Origin: an uncultured Clostridia bacterium
Lineage (GTDB): Bacteria; Bacillota; Clostridia; Christensenellales; Aristaeellaceae
Reading direction: 5' to 3'
Assembly: GCA_946409855.1 (NCBI GenBank)
Contig: CAMJXZ010000003.1
Span: 1 to 31,511 of the forward strand
DNA: 31,511 nt
Positions 23,160 to 31,511 of the stretch are shown piece by piece; position 1 is the first letter of the stretch, and each line of letters opens with the position of its first letter. The notes beneath the pieces were generated by a model that did not search any database, was not told the DNA's origin, and saw only the letters and a program-made list of their open reading frames with translations. The translations under genes and the position numbers were made by a program.

Positions 23160-25079
23160 ATGATGAAACGGCTGACAATTCTTTTTGCGGTTCTGGCGCT
23201 GGCGCTGCTTCATGCGGCCGCCATGGGGGAAGAAGCGCTCTTTGTCCGCAAGGTGGATCTCCCGGAAGGGTTCTTTCTGGGGATGGACGTATCCAGCGTC
23301 CTGGCAGAAGAAGCGTCCGGCGTCGTATACCGGGACGGGAGCGGGCAGGAGCGGGATTTGTTCGAGCTGCTCCGGGAAAGCGGTGTCAACCTGATCCGGG
23401 TCCGCGTCTGGAATGATCCGTTTGACAGCCAGGGACGTGGCTTCGGCGGGGGCAACAACGACATTGAGGCGGCGGTCAGAATCGGCAGACGGGCGACGGA
23501 AGCCGGGATGCGGGTGCTGATCGATTTCCATTACAGCGATTTCTGGGCAGATCCCAGCAAGCAGCAGGCGCCAAGGGCCTGGCAGGATCTGAAGATCCGC
23601 GCCAAAGCGCCCAAGGTCCGGGAATGGACGCAGGAATGCCTGCAGAAACTCAGGGACGCGGGCGTAACCGTTGCTATGGTGCAGCTGGGCAACGAAACCA
23701 ACGGCAGGCTGTGCGGTGAAAAAAGCTGGATCAACATTTATAAAGTGATGAACGCCGGCGCTCAGGCGGTGCGTGAAATCTATCCGAACGCGCTGATCGC
23801 CGTGCATTTTGCTAACCCGGAAAACGCCGAAAGCTATCTGACCTACGCTTCCAAGCTGGATTATTATCAGCTGGATTACGACGTGTTCGGGACGAGCTAT
23901 TATCCCTACTGGCACGGAACCATCGAAAACCTGAAAAATGTCCTTTCCGCGATCCGCGATACCTACGGCAAAAAAACCATGGTGCTGGAAACCAGCTATG
24001 CCTGGACGCTGGAGGACGGGGATCTGTCCGGCAATACCATCGGGGAAGGCGGCGCGTACGAGAAACCCTATCCCATCACCGTGCAGGGCCAGGTCAACGA
24101 AGTGACGGATGTGGCTCAGGCGATGGCGGATATCGGGGGCATCGGCGTCTGCTACTGGGAAGGCGCCTGGGTGCCGGTGGGGAGCGCTTCCTATGAAGAA
24201 AACAGCGCCAAATGGGAAGCTTTCGGCAGCGGCTGGGCATCCAGCTACGCGGCGGAGTATGACCCGGACGACGCCGGAATCTACTATGGCGGCTGCGCCT
24301 GCGACAACCAGACCCTGTTTGATTTCTCCGGCAAAGCGCTGCCTTCCCTGCAGGTGTTCCGGCTGATGAAGACCGGGCAGAGCGCTCCGCTCCGGGTGGA
24401 CGCGCTGGATGATACGGTGCTGGAGTGCGATTTGGCGGGGGAGATCGTCCTGCCGGAAACGGTCCATGCCGTGATGAACGACAACAGCCGTCAGCCGGTG
24501 CCGGTTCAGTGGGAACCGATCGATCCGGACGCACTGCGCGCCGCGGGCCCGGCTTCCTATGTGATCAGAGGGCAGGCGGACGGCAGGGAAGCGCTGCTGT
24601 ATCTGAACATGGTCCGGTTCAATTTCCTCAGGAACGGCAGCTTTGAGGAGCCGGATGACAGCATGTGGTGCTGTGAAGACCTGGCCGGCGCGGATGAACT
24701 GTACAATGAAGAAAAGAAAACAGACAGCAAAAGCGGCGTGCGCCACTGGCATTTCTATTCGGCCGGCGCGGGGAGCGTCCGTTTTACCCTGGAACAGGAT
24801 GTGACCGGGCTGCCCGCAGGAGAATATGTTTCTTCCGTCAGCGTGATGGGCGGCGACGCGGGCGAGCAGGAAATCTACAGTTATGTCAAGATCAACGGGG
24901 AAATCGTGTACCGGCAGGAAACATCCGTTTCCAGCTGGAACAAATGGGAAACGGCGGAAATCAAAGGCATTCGGGTTCAGGAGGGGGATACGGTGACCGT
25001 CGGCATCTATGTAAAGTGCGACGGCGCCGGAGCCTGGGGAAAAATCGACGATTTCCGCCTGAACAGCTCGGGTACCTGA
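23160..25079 (+). CDS. secreted GH53 endo-beta-1,4-galactanase with Ig-like and CBM61-like domains
   Basis: A 639-residue arabinogalactan endo-galactanase. A signal peptide covers residues 1-22. The GH53 domain (about 38-400) has the acid/base Glu179 in L-G-N-E-T-N-G and the nucleophile Glu277 in V-L-E-T-S-Y, with F-L-G-M-D-V-S-S at its start. A small bacterial Ig-like domain follows (about 403-475), then a jelly-roll-like domain from about 487 (N-G-S-F-E-E-P, later G-K-I-D-D-F) resembling CBM61, a galactan-binding module often attached to GH53. GGGAGG lies seven bases before the first of two ATGs. In Bacillus the equivalent enzyme (GanB) sits beside a galacto-oligosaccharide importer, which fits the genes downstream. 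Confidence 0.92.
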   Translation: MMKRLTILFAVLALALLHAAAMGEEALFVRKVDLPEGFFLGMDVSSVLAEEASGVVYRDGSGQERDLFELLRESGVNLIRVRVWNDPFDSQGRGFGGGNNDIEAAVRIGRRATEAGMRVLIDFHYSDFWADPSKQQAPRAWQDLKIRAKAPKVREWTQECLQKLRDAGVTVAMVQLGNETNGRLCGEKSWINIYKVMNAGAQAVREIYPNALIAVHFANPENAESYLTYASKLDYYQLDYDVFGTSYYPYWHGTIENLKNVLSAIRDTYGKKTMVLETSYAWTLEDGDLSGNTIGEGGAYEKPYPITVQGQVNEVTDVAQAMADIGGIGVCYWEGAWVPVGSASYEENSAKWEAFGSGWASSYAAEYDPDDAGIYYGGCACDNQTLFDFSGKALPSLQVFRLMKTGQSAPLRVDALDDTVLECDLAGEIVLPETVHAVMNDNSRQPVPVQWEPIDPDALRAAGPASYVIRGQADGREALLYLNMVRFNFLRNGSFEEPDDSMWCCEDLAGADELYNEEKKTDSKSGVRHWHFYSAGAGSVRFTLEQDVTGLPAGEYVSSVSVMGGDAGEQEIYSYVKINGEIVYRQETSVSSWNKWETAEIKGIRVQEGDTVTVGIYVKCDGAGAWGKIDDFRLNSSGT

Positions 25080-25195
25080 CGCTCTGCGGCGCAGAACAAA
25101 GCGGACAGGGTTTTCCTCAATGAAAAATACGGCAGAAAAACAAACGGAATACATGAAAAAAGGAAGGTTTTCCGGCCAAATCTGAAATGTTTTCT

Positions 25196-25224
25196 TTGAC
25201 AAAGAGATGCCTTCGTGCTATAAT
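25196..25224 (+). promoter_or_regulatory. perfect consensus sigma-A promoter of the importer operon
   Basis: TTGACA (25196-25201) and TATAAT (25219-25224) with a 17-base spacer, the strongest promoter in the window. TCTGAAATGTTTT (25181-25193) lies two bases upstream and also precedes the aspartate kinase promoter. The remaining gap from 25080 shows short A-rich stretches and no clear terminator or LacI-type operator. Confidence 0.9.
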
Positions 25225-25281
25225 GTGCGCAAAAGATGGTGAAGAGCCATCCGATCAATATTTTTTAAGGAGGAGTTGTCT

Positions 25282-26487
25282 ATGAAGAAACTTCTTAGCT
25301 TTCTGCTTGTGGCAGTCATGATGCTGGCCATGGTGTCCTTCGCGTCTGCGGAGGGCTTCAGCGGCGAGATCAAGATCTGGGTCGCGGACGCCGTGGTGGA
25401 CTTTACCAAGGAACAGGTAGAGAACTTCAAGGCGCTGCATCCTGAATACGCCGATATGAAGGTCGATGTTTCTCCCATGGGCGAGGGCGATGCCGCTTCC
25501 AAGATGATTACCGACGTCGAAGGCGGCGCGGATATCTTCGGTTTCGCGCAGGACCAGCTGGCCCGTCTGGTGGCCGCCAATGCGCTGGAAGAAGTCGCGC
25601 CGGAAAACATCGATGCCCTGAAGGCTGAGAACGATCCCGGCTCCGTCGGCGCCGTGACCATGGGCGAAACCATTTACGCGTATCCCATGACCAGCGACAA
25701 CGGCTACTTCCTCTACTATGACAAGTCCGTGATCACCGATCCTTCCACTTTGGAAGGCATCCTGGCGGATTGCGAGAACGCCGGCAAGTCCTTCTACATG
25801 GAAATCAACTCCGGCTGGTATCAGACCGCGTTCTTCTTCGGCGCCGGCTGCGAACTGACCTTCGATTCCAACGATGAAGGCCAGCTGGTTAAAATGAACG
25901 CTTCCTACGCTTCCGAAGCGGGCGTGCGCGCTCTGAAGGCCATGATCGCCGTCGCGAAGTCTCCCGCTTTCGCGAACGGTTCTTCTGTCAGCAACGCCGC
26001 GAACGCCGCCGCGATCGTGGACGGCACCTGGGACGCTGCCGCTGCCAAGCAGGCCTTCGGCGACAACTACGCCGCCTGCAAGCTCCCCACCGTGGACGGC
26101 TTCCAGCTGGGCGGCTTCGGCGGCTTCAAGATGCTGGGCGTCAAGCCGCAGACGGACGACGACAAGCTGGCTGCCTGCGACGCGCTGGCCGCGTATCTGA
26201 CCAGTGAAGCTGTTCAGCTGGCCCGCTACAACGCGGTGGGCTGGGGTCCCTCCAACCTGAACGCGCAGCAGAATGAAGCTGTACAGGCTGACGAAGCTCT
26301 GTCCGCTCTGGCTGCTCAGCTGGCCTTCTGCGATCCGCAGGGACAGTATCCCGGTGAATACTGGTCTCTGGCGACCGCGCTGGGCGACGACATTCTGGCG
26401 GACAAGCTGGATGACGCGGATGACGCCACCCTGCTTGAGACCCTGCAGAAGTTTGAAGCGACCTGTGAAACCTATCTGGCCAAATAA
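25282..26487 (+). CDS. sugar ABC transporter substrate-binding protein (MalE/GanS-like)
   Basis: A 401-residue extracellular solute-binding protein of family 1. The signal peptide ends in S-F-A-S-A before E-G. No Cys follows, so it is not a lipoprotein, which is unusual for a Gram-positive binding protein. The mature protein begins I-K-I-W-V-A-D and has the maltose-binding-type strand pattern and I-V-D-G-T-W-D in the second lobe. It would capture malto- or galacto-oligosaccharides. AAGGAGG lies eight bases before the ATG. A strong promoter precedes it and a terminator separates it from the permease genes, giving higher expression than the membrane parts. Confidence 0.92.
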   Translation: MKKLLSFLLVAVMMLAMVSFASAEGFSGEIKIWVADAVVDFTKEQVENFKALHPEYADMKVDVSPMGEGDAASKMITDVEGGADIFGFAQDQLARLVAANALEEVAPENIDALKAENDPGSVGAVTMGETIYAYPMTSDNGYFLYYDKSVITDPSTLEGILADCENAGKSFYMEINSGWYQTAFFFGAGCELTFDSNDEGQLVKMNASYASEAGVRALKAMIAVAKSPAFANGSSVSNAANAAAIVDGTWDAAAAKQAFGDNYAACKLPTVDGFQLGGFGGFKMLGVKPQTDDDKLAACDALAAYLTSEAVQLARYNAVGWGPSNLNAQQNEAVQADEALSALAAQLAFCDPQGQYPGEYWSLATALGDDILADKLDDADDATLLETLQKFEATCETYLAK

Positions 26488-26499
26488 GACATTCTTTGA

Positions 26500-26535
26500 A
26501 CAGGCTGGGGGCGTTCTGCCCCTGGCTTGTTTTTT
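26500..26535 (+). terminator. partial terminator between binding protein and permease genes
   Basis: A 13-bp stem with three G-T wobbles (26500-26512 with 26518-26530), a 5-base loop and a T6 run, starting 13 bases after the binding-protein stop. Such hairpins commonly lower the expression of permease genes relative to the binding protein. Confidence 0.8.
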
Positions 26536-26556
26536 CAGAATGGAGGGATATGCGGC

Positions 26557-28053
26557 ATGACAGATCTTGATTATTTGAAGCTCTCCAAGCCGAAGAAGCT
26601 GCTTTACCGGATGGGCGCTTTTTTCAAGGCGATTCCGAAAAAAACAGGACACTTCTTTGCGAATCTTGGGAAAAAAATCCTGCGCTTCTTTAAGGGTATC
26701 GGCGCCTGGTTCGCAGAAGTATTCAGCACCTTCCGGGACGGGGACTGGAAAACCAGGCTTTCCTACCTGATCATGGGCTTTGGCAGCATAGCGCGCGGTC
26801 AGTGGGGCAGGGGCGTTTTGTTTCTGCTCTTCCAGACGGTTTTTAATGTGTATATGTTTTTCCCCGACGCGTCCAAGTCAGGCTGCTTTTATCTGGCCAA
26901 GCTGTCCACGCTCGGTACGGTAGAAACGCAGAAGATCAACCGCAGAACCGTGTACGGGGATAACTCCTTCTTTATTCTGCTCTACGGCGTACTGACGCTG
27001 TTCTTTATCGCGGCGTTTATTTACACCTGGTATCAGAATATCAGGCAGAACCGTATCAGCGAACAGATTCTGAAAAGCGGCCATAAGCTCAAAACCACCA
27101 AAGAGGATGTTACTTCTCTGATGGATGAGCAGTTTCATAAAACACTGCTTGCGCTCCCGACACTGGGCGTGACGGTGTTTACCATTTTGCCGATCATTTT
27201 CATGATCCTGGTGGCGTTTACCAATTTCGACGCGACCCATCAGCCGCCCGGAAAGCTCTTTACCTGGGTGGGATGGGACAACTTCCGCCAGCTCCTTTCC
27301 ACGGATACCGAATCCTACGGCGGCACATTCCGGCAGGTGCTGCTGTGGACGCTGATCTGGGCGTTCTTCGCCACATTCCTCAACTATTTCCTGGGGATGA
27401 TGGTCGCCATCATGATCAACAAAAAGGGGATCAAGCTCAAAAAGGTATGGCGTACCATCCTGGTGATGACCATCGCCATCCCGCAGTTTGTTTCTCTTCT
27501 GTACGTCAGCAAAATGTTCGCGCAGGACGGTCTGATCAACGCCTACCTGATGAAATGGGGCTGGATCCAGAGCCCGATCCCGTTCTGGACGGACCCTATG
27601 TGGGCGCGCTTTACGGTCATACTGATCAATGTCTGGATCGGCATTCCCTATCTGATGCTGATCGCGACCGGCATTCTGATGAATATCCCGGCGGACCTGT
27701 ATGAGAGCGCCCGCATTGACGGAGCGAATGCCTTCCAGATGTATCAGAAGATCACGCTGCCCTATATGCTGTTCGTCACGGGGCCGTATCTTTTGACAAG
27801 CTTTACCGGGAACATCAACAACTTTAACGTGATTTTCCTGCTTTCCGGCGGCAAGCCCCTTTCCATGGAATTGTCCGGCAACGCCGGATATACAGACCTG
27901 CTGATCACCTGGCTGTACAAGATGACCGTCAATGATACCAACTACAAGCTGGCTGCGGTCATCGGTATCCTGGTGTTCGTGGTGCTGGCTGTCATCAATC
28001 TGATTACCTACAACCTGATTCCGTCCGTCAAAAATGAGGAGGATTTCCAGTAA
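26557..28053 (+). CDS. sugar ABC transporter permease (MalF/GanP-like)
   Basis: A 498-residue membrane protein. The first 60 residues are Lys/Phe-rich and cytoplasmic. About eight membrane segments follow, including two N-terminal ones (about 70-100 and 142-165) before the conserved six-helix permease core. The ATPase-contact EAA loop is E-S-A-R-I-D-G-A-N-A-F-Q (383-394). GGAGGG lies nine bases before the ATG. The stop overlaps the malG-type start (TAATG). The N-terminal extension resembles that of other clostridial MalF-like proteins and of E. coli MalF in having extra helices. Confidence 0.92.
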   Translation: MTDLDYLKLSKPKKLLYRMGAFFKAIPKKTGHFFANLGKKILRFFKGIGAWFAEVFSTFRDGDWKTRLSYLIMGFGSIARGQWGRGVLFLLFQTVFNVYMFFPDASKSGCFYLAKLSTLGTVETQKINRRTVYGDNSFFILLYGVLTLFFIAAFIYTWYQNIRQNRISEQILKSGHKLKTTKEDVTSLMDEQFHKTLLALPTLGVTVFTILPIIFMILVAFTNFDATHQPPGKLFTWVGWDNFRQLLSTDTESYGGTFRQVLLWTLIWAFFATFLNYFLGMMVAIMINKKGIKLKKVWRTILVMTIAIPQFVSLLYVSKMFAQDGLINAYLMKWGWIQSPIPFWTDPMWARFTVILINVWIGIPYLMLIATGILMNIPADLYESARIDGANAFQMYQKITLPYMLFVTGPYLLTSFTGNINNFNVIFLLSGGKPLSMELSGNAGYTDLLITWLYKMTVNDTNYKLAAVIGILVFVVLAVINLITYNLIPSVKNEEDFQ

Positions 28054-29726
28054 TGAGTACAATGAAAAAAGTACCGGAAGCCGACGTCATGACGGACAAT
28101 AAGTCAGGTGTCGCTCCGGAATCGAAGATTGAAAAGACCCGCAGCAAATCGGGTCACGAGCGCAGGGTCAACACGGCGGTGTACGTGGTGCTGATTGTGA
28201 TGAGCGTGGTCTGGCTGACACCCTTTGTGTTTCTGGTCTGTCAGTCGTTCCGTTCGTTCCTGAACGAAGGCGGCGGCATGGTGCCCTACGTGATCCCGCA
28301 GAAAGGTTTCTCGCTTGATAACTACAAGGCGCTGTTTATCAAAGGGTTTACTGCGAAAAAGTATCTGGTGAATGATCTGACGCTTCAGGAATTCTTTGAT
28401 ACGCTGGACGGGGACGAGACGCTGGCCCGGGACAACGCGGAAGCGGCAGCCCTGCTTCGTTCCGCCGCAGAGGGCAGGGATCCGGCCAAGGATACCATTT
28501 CCTCCGTGATGAGCGCCGTGCAAAAAGATGAAAGCGTTGGTCAGGACAAACGGGATGCGGCTTCCGCCTTCATGCGGACGGTATTTTCCGCAGCGCGCAA
28601 TCAGCGGTTTGAAAATGATTTCCGGCAGGATTTTAACGGCCGGTTTATTCCCTGGTGGACGAAAACCTTTGTTATCGGCGCGTGTTTCTCGCTGGCCGTT
28701 GTCGCGCTGTGCATTCTGCTGAAACGGCTGAATGAAAACAGCGATCAGCTTTACCGCTTCCGCCTGCTGATCATGCTGGGCATACTGATCGCCGCGTATC
28801 TGTGCTATGTTTTGACCATCAAACAGCAGATGGGATACGCGCCGGCCGCCGCCGGGGATTATGTCCAGCTGGGCATCATCTTCCTCCTGTTCGCGCTGTT
28901 TTCCCTTCTTGCTGTCAACAGCTTCCTCAAACGGGAAGGCAAACTGCTGCAGCAAATCCCCGGATATCCCCCTGAAACGGCATGGGACAAGATCAAAAAA
29001 GCGCCTGTCCTGTTCCTGGAATTCCTGGCGATGTTTGTCGTGATGACCTGCGCGCTGATTCCTACCGAGAACAGCGACTACGTGGGCTGGTATGGAAATA
29101 CGCTGACCATCGCGCTGTTTACCGCGGTCATTCAGACGGTGATCGTGCTGTCGGTCAGCTACGCGCTTTCCCGCCTGCGTTTCAAAGGCCGCAAGCTGAT
29201 CATGAATGTGGTGCTGGTGCTGGGTCTTTTCCCGGGCTTCCTGAGCATGATCACGCTGTACTTCCTGCTCAAATCCCTGGGCATGACCGGCCCCGGCGCC
29301 GTCCCCGGCCTGATCCTGATCTACTGCGCATCGTCCGGTATGGGGTATTACATCTCCAAGGGTTTCTTTGACACCATTCCGAAATCGCTGGATGAAAGTG
29401 CCCGCATTGACGGAGCTACCAGGTTCCAGGTGTTCCTGAAAATCATCATGCCTTTGGCCAAGCCGATCGTCATCTATACCGTGCTGATGGCTTTCATGGG
29501 GCCCTGGGGCGACTATGTGTTCGCCTCATACGTAGCCTTTGGCAACGTGCCCACGTACAACGTCGCCGTAGGTCTGTATCAGTGGGTGAACGTGGCAGAC
29601 TATCAGGGCTATTTCACCCTCTTCTGCGCCGGCGGCGTACTGGTGGCCGTGCCGATCACTGCGCTGTTCCTGGCTTTGCAGAAATATTATGTTGAAGGTG
29701 TCACCGGCGGTGCCGTCAAGGGTTGA
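28053..29726 (+). CDS. sugar ABC transporter permease (MalG/GanQ-like) with large membrane insertion
   Basis: A 557-residue protein, almost twice the usual MalG length (about 280-300). Residues 42-64 are the first helix and the conserved L-D-N-Y-K-A-L-F follows at 88-95. The next conserved segment, W-Y-G-N-T-L-T-I-A, appears only at 346-354. Between them lies about 245 extra residues: a charged region (about 100-195) and about four hydrophobic segments (near 204-223, 236-256, 271-291 and 319-336). The rest is a normal core, with the EAA loop E-S-A-R-I-D-G-A at 448-455. GGAGG lies ten bases before the ATG, which overlaps the malF stop. The frame is intact throughout, so this is not a sequencing break. 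Confidence 0.9.
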   Translation: MSTMKKVPEADVMTDNKSGVAPESKIEKTRSKSGHERRVNTAVYVVLIVMSVVWLTPFVFLVCQSFRSFLNEGGGMVPYVIPQKGFSLDNYKALFIKGFTAKKYLVNDLTLQEFFDTLDGDETLARDNAEAAALLRSAAEGRDPAKDTISSVMSAVQKDESVGQDKRDAASAFMRTVFSAARNQRFENDFRQDFNGRFIPWWTKTFVIGACFSLAVVALCILLKRLNENSDQLYRFRLLIMLGILIAAYLCYVLTIKQQMGYAPAAAGDYVQLGIIFLLFALFSLLAVNSFLKREGKLLQQIPGYPPETAWDKIKKAPVLFLEFLAMFVVMTCALIPTENSDYVGWYGNTLTIALFTAVIQTVIVLSVSYALSRLRFKGRKLIMNVVLVLGLFPGFLSMITLYFLLKSLGMTGPGAVPGLILIYCASSGMGYYISKGFFDTIPKSLDESARIDGATRFQVFLKIIMPLAKPIVIYTVLMAFMGPWGDYVFASYVAFGNVPTYNVAVGLYQWVNVADYQGYFTLFCAGGVLVAVPITALFLALQKYYVEGVTGGAVKG

Positions 29727-29740
29727 GGAGGAATGTTTAT

Positions 29741-30868
29741 ATGGCAAGTGTAACGCTTGAACATGTCAAAAAAGTATATGACAACAAAGTAACGGCTGTC
29801 CACGATTTCAACCTGGAAATCAAGGACAAGGAATTCGTGGTATTCGTAGGCCCCTCCGGCTGCGGAAAATCGACGACCCTGCGCATGATCGCTGGGCTGG
29901 AGGATATTTCCGGCGGCACGCTCAAAATCGGCGACCGGGTCGTCAATGACGTGGAACCAAAGGACCGCGATATCGCCATGGTTTTCCAGAACTACGCGCT
30001 CTATCCGCATATTACGGTATATGAAAACATGGCGTTCAGCCTTCGTCTGCGCCACATGAGCAATGAGGAAGTGCACAAGCGCGTTTGCCAGGCGGCGGAA
30101 ATCCTGGGTATTACCGAGTACCTGGGCAGGAAGCCCAAGGCCCTGTCCGGCGGTCAGCGCCAGCGTGTGGCCATCGGCCGCGCCATCGTTCGAGATCCGG
30201 CTGTATTCCTGATGGATGAGCCGCTTTCCAACCTGGACGCAAAGCTGCGTAACCAGATGCGCGCTGAGATCATCCTGCTCCGCAAGCGCGTCGATACAAC
30301 GTTCATCTACGTGAACCACGACCAGACAGAGGCCATGACCCTGGGGGACCGTATCGTCATTATGAAGGACGGCTATATCCAGCAGGTCGGCACCCCGCAG
30401 GAGGTGTTCGATACACCGGTCAATCTGTTTGTAGCCGGCTTTATCGGCAGCCCCCAGATGAATTTCCTCAAGGCCAAGCTCATCAAAGGAGCGGATGGAT
30501 ATTCCGTTTCCCTGCTGGGCGCGTCGATTCCGCTGAACCGGGATCAGAACGAGGCCCTGGCCGGGAAAAAGATCGGCAGCCAGGACATCATCCTCGGCGT
30601 CCGTCCGGAACATACCACAGTGCTCTTCGGCCAGAATACGAACGCGATCGAGTGCACCATCAACGTCAATGAAATGATGGGCAGCGAGCTGCATCTGCAC
30701 CTGACCAGCCAGAATCAGGACCGTATTATCGTGCGGCTGCCCACCGTTGACCTGACCGCCGAACAGCGCGCCAACCTGAACTACGGCAGCAAGCTGTACA
30801 TCACCTTCCCGGCCAAGGTCATGCACCTGTTTGACCCGGAGAGCGAGAAGAACCTGATCTGGGGCTGA
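29741..30868 (+). CDS. sugar ABC transporter ATPase (MalK/MsmX-like)
   Basis: A 375-residue ATPase. Walker A G-P-S-G-C-G-K-S-T is at 37-45, Q-loop Gln83, signature L-S-G-G-Q 135-139, Walker B F-L-M-D-E-P and the switch His193. The C-terminal about 135 residues form the MalK-type OB/TOBE regulatory domain. Proteins of this kind (MsmX/UgpC) often power several sugar importers in Gram-positives, so it may serve others besides MalFG here. GGAGG lies nine bases before the ATG and 14 bases separate it from the malG-type stop. A strong terminator follows. Confidence 0.95.
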   Translation: MASVTLEHVKKVYDNKVTAVHDFNLEIKDKEFVVFVGPSGCGKSTTLRMIAGLEDISGGTLKIGDRVVNDVEPKDRDIAMVFQNYALYPHITVYENMAFSLRLRHMSNEEVHKRVCQAAEILGITEYLGRKPKALSGGQRQRVAIGRAIVRDPAVFLMDEPLSNLDAKLRNQMRAEIILLRKRVDTTFIYVNHDQTEAMTLGDRIVIMKDGYIQQVGTPQEVFDTPVNLFVAGFIGSPQMNFLKAKLIKGADGYSVSLLGASIPLNRDQNEALAGKKIGSQDIILGVRPEHTTVLFGQNTNAIECTINVNEMMGSELHLHLTSQNQDRIIVRLPTVDLTAEQRANLNYGSKLYITFPAKVMHLFDPESEKNLIWG

Positions 30869-30914
30869 CGGACCCGGCTAAAAGGGATTTATCCATTTCA
30901 TCCGTGACAATGAA

Positions 30915-30960
30915 CACCCCCTTTCCCGCGGGATGCTGCGGGAAAGGGGGTGCGTTTTTT
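30915..30960 (+). terminator. strong terminator ending the importer operon
   Basis: A perfect 15-bp stem (30915-30929 with 30938-30952), an 8-base loop, then CGTTTTTT. It lies between convergent genes; on the minus strand no good U tract follows it. Confidence 0.9.
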
Positions 30961-30987
30961 GAAATGGATTGTTCCTCTATCGATCTG

Positions 30988-31511
30988 TCAATCTTTCTGC
31001 TCCAGCCGCGCGAGCGCGGTGTCGATGCGGCGCATGGTTTCCTCCCGGCCCAGCAGGTAGGCGATCTCGATGGCGCCGCCCGGGGTGGACAGCAGGCCGG
31101 AAATCGCGATCCGCAGGGGCCAGAGGACGGCGGCGTTCTTCCGGCCGGCCTCGGCGATGGCGGGGATCAGGGTGTCGTGGATTACCGTCTCGGACCACTC
31201 GGGTACCTTTTCCAGGATTCCGCGGCAGAAGTTAAGGGCGTCGGGCGCGCTGTCCTGGGAGCTCTTCTGCTTTTTGTTGTCGTAAAGCGTCAGGTCGTAA
31301 TCTGGGAGCTCCGCCAGGAAGCGGACCATGCCCGGGATCTGGCTGAAAATCTCGGTACGGCTCTGCATGAGCTCGGCCAGCCGGCGGTAATCGAAGGGCC
31401 TGTCTCCCAGCACCTGTTTGAACCAGGGCATCGCCTTTTCCAGGTAGGCGTCAAAGGGAAGCTTGCGGATGTACTCAGCGTTGAACCAGGTCAGCGTCTC
31501 CACGTCGAAGA
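30988..31511 (-). CDS. gltX: glutamyl-tRNA synthetase, C-terminal part
   Basis: The frame is open from the stop at 30988 to the window edge, giving the last about 173 residues. This is the anticodon-binding helical domain: L-T-W-F-N-A-E-Y-I-R-K-L at its start (after the F-D-x-E of the connecting segment) and L-W-P-L-R-I-A-I-S-G near the C-terminus, followed by P-G-G-A-I-E-I. These are typical of bacterial GltX. The catalytic half with HIGH and KMSKS motifs lies beyond the window, so whether it is a full discriminating enzyme cannot be told. The gene converges on the sugar importer operon. Confidence 0.9.
   Translation of the reverse strand, partial: FDVETLTWFNAEYIRKLPFDAYLEKAMPWFKQVLGDRPFDYRRLAELMQSRTEIFSQIPGMVRFLAELPDYDLTLYDNKKQKSSQDSAPDALNFCRGILEKVPEWSETVIHDTLIPAIAEAGRKNAAVLWPLRIAISGLLSTPGGAIEIAYLLGREETMRRIDTALARLEQKD

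Noticed and set aside
21603..25202. 1199-codon minus-strand open frame opposite the amylase and galactanase genes
   Set aside because: High-GC shadow frame; both plus-strand genes have signal peptides, catalytic motifs and ribosome sites.
25080..25281. LacI-type or catabolite-repression operator before the importer operon
   Set aside because: No palindrome with a central CG matching the known consensus was found in the gap.

Overview
The window is GC-rich (roughly 58-60 % by eye), densely packed bacterial chromosome with strong Shine-Dalgarno sites and many 4-8 bp gene overlaps. Several gene neighbourhoods point to Bacillota, most likely a gut or rumen type of Clostridia: darA-holB-ricT (the Bacillus yaaQ-holB-yaaT order), lon followed by engB (ysxC), and a secreted amylase and galactanase next to a sugar ABC importer. 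The exact order or family cannot be read from the sequence. No rRNA, tRNA, CRISPR array or full-length insertion sequence is visible.

Left part, minus strand (about 1-9.7 kb). The first genes are an Imm32-like small protein, a DUF402 protein and an alpha/beta hydrolase. Next come two adjacent G3E (CobW-type) GTPases: one carries an extreme His/Asp tract, the other a C-terminal domain resembling the DUF1980/YcgQ family. Upstream of these is an operon with its own sigma-A promoter: a long PRPP-synthase-like protein, a coiled-coil tail-anchored protein, an unknown Ala/Gly-rich protein and an acyl-ACP thioesterase. A second minus-strand unit holds a class-I glutamine amidotransferase, a metallophosphoesterase and an SDR oxidoreductase.

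Middle, plus strand (9.7-21.5 kb). Aspartate kinase and a HIT protein are followed by a large membrane protein, then darA, holB, ricT and a FliB-like cysteine-rich protein, then lon, engB and proA. Between the FliB-like gene and lon sits a 284-bp element (16712-16995). It has 14-bp imperfect terminal inverted repeats starting GTAA and a perfect 8-bp direct repeat (GCAGAATG) on both sides. It codes for no convincing protein and is full of palindromes. This is a textbook miniature transposable element. The GTAA ends and 8-bp duplication match what is known of the IS66 family. It appears to have landed exactly on the stop codon of the FliB-like gene and to supply a replacement stop.

Right part, plus strand (21.5-30.9 kb), is a carbohydrate-use locus: a secreted GH13 amylase-type enzyme, a secreted GH53 endo-galactanase with an Ig-like and a CBM61-like domain, then malE-malF-malG-malK-type importer genes behind a perfect consensus promoter. 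A partial terminator follows malE and a strong one follows malK. The MalG-like protein contains a roughly 245-residue insertion with about four extra membrane segments. The secreted enzymes would cut starch-like and galactan polymers outside the cell and the importer would bring in the oligosaccharides. The intracellular hydrolases are not in the window. The window ends inside gltX on the minus strand.
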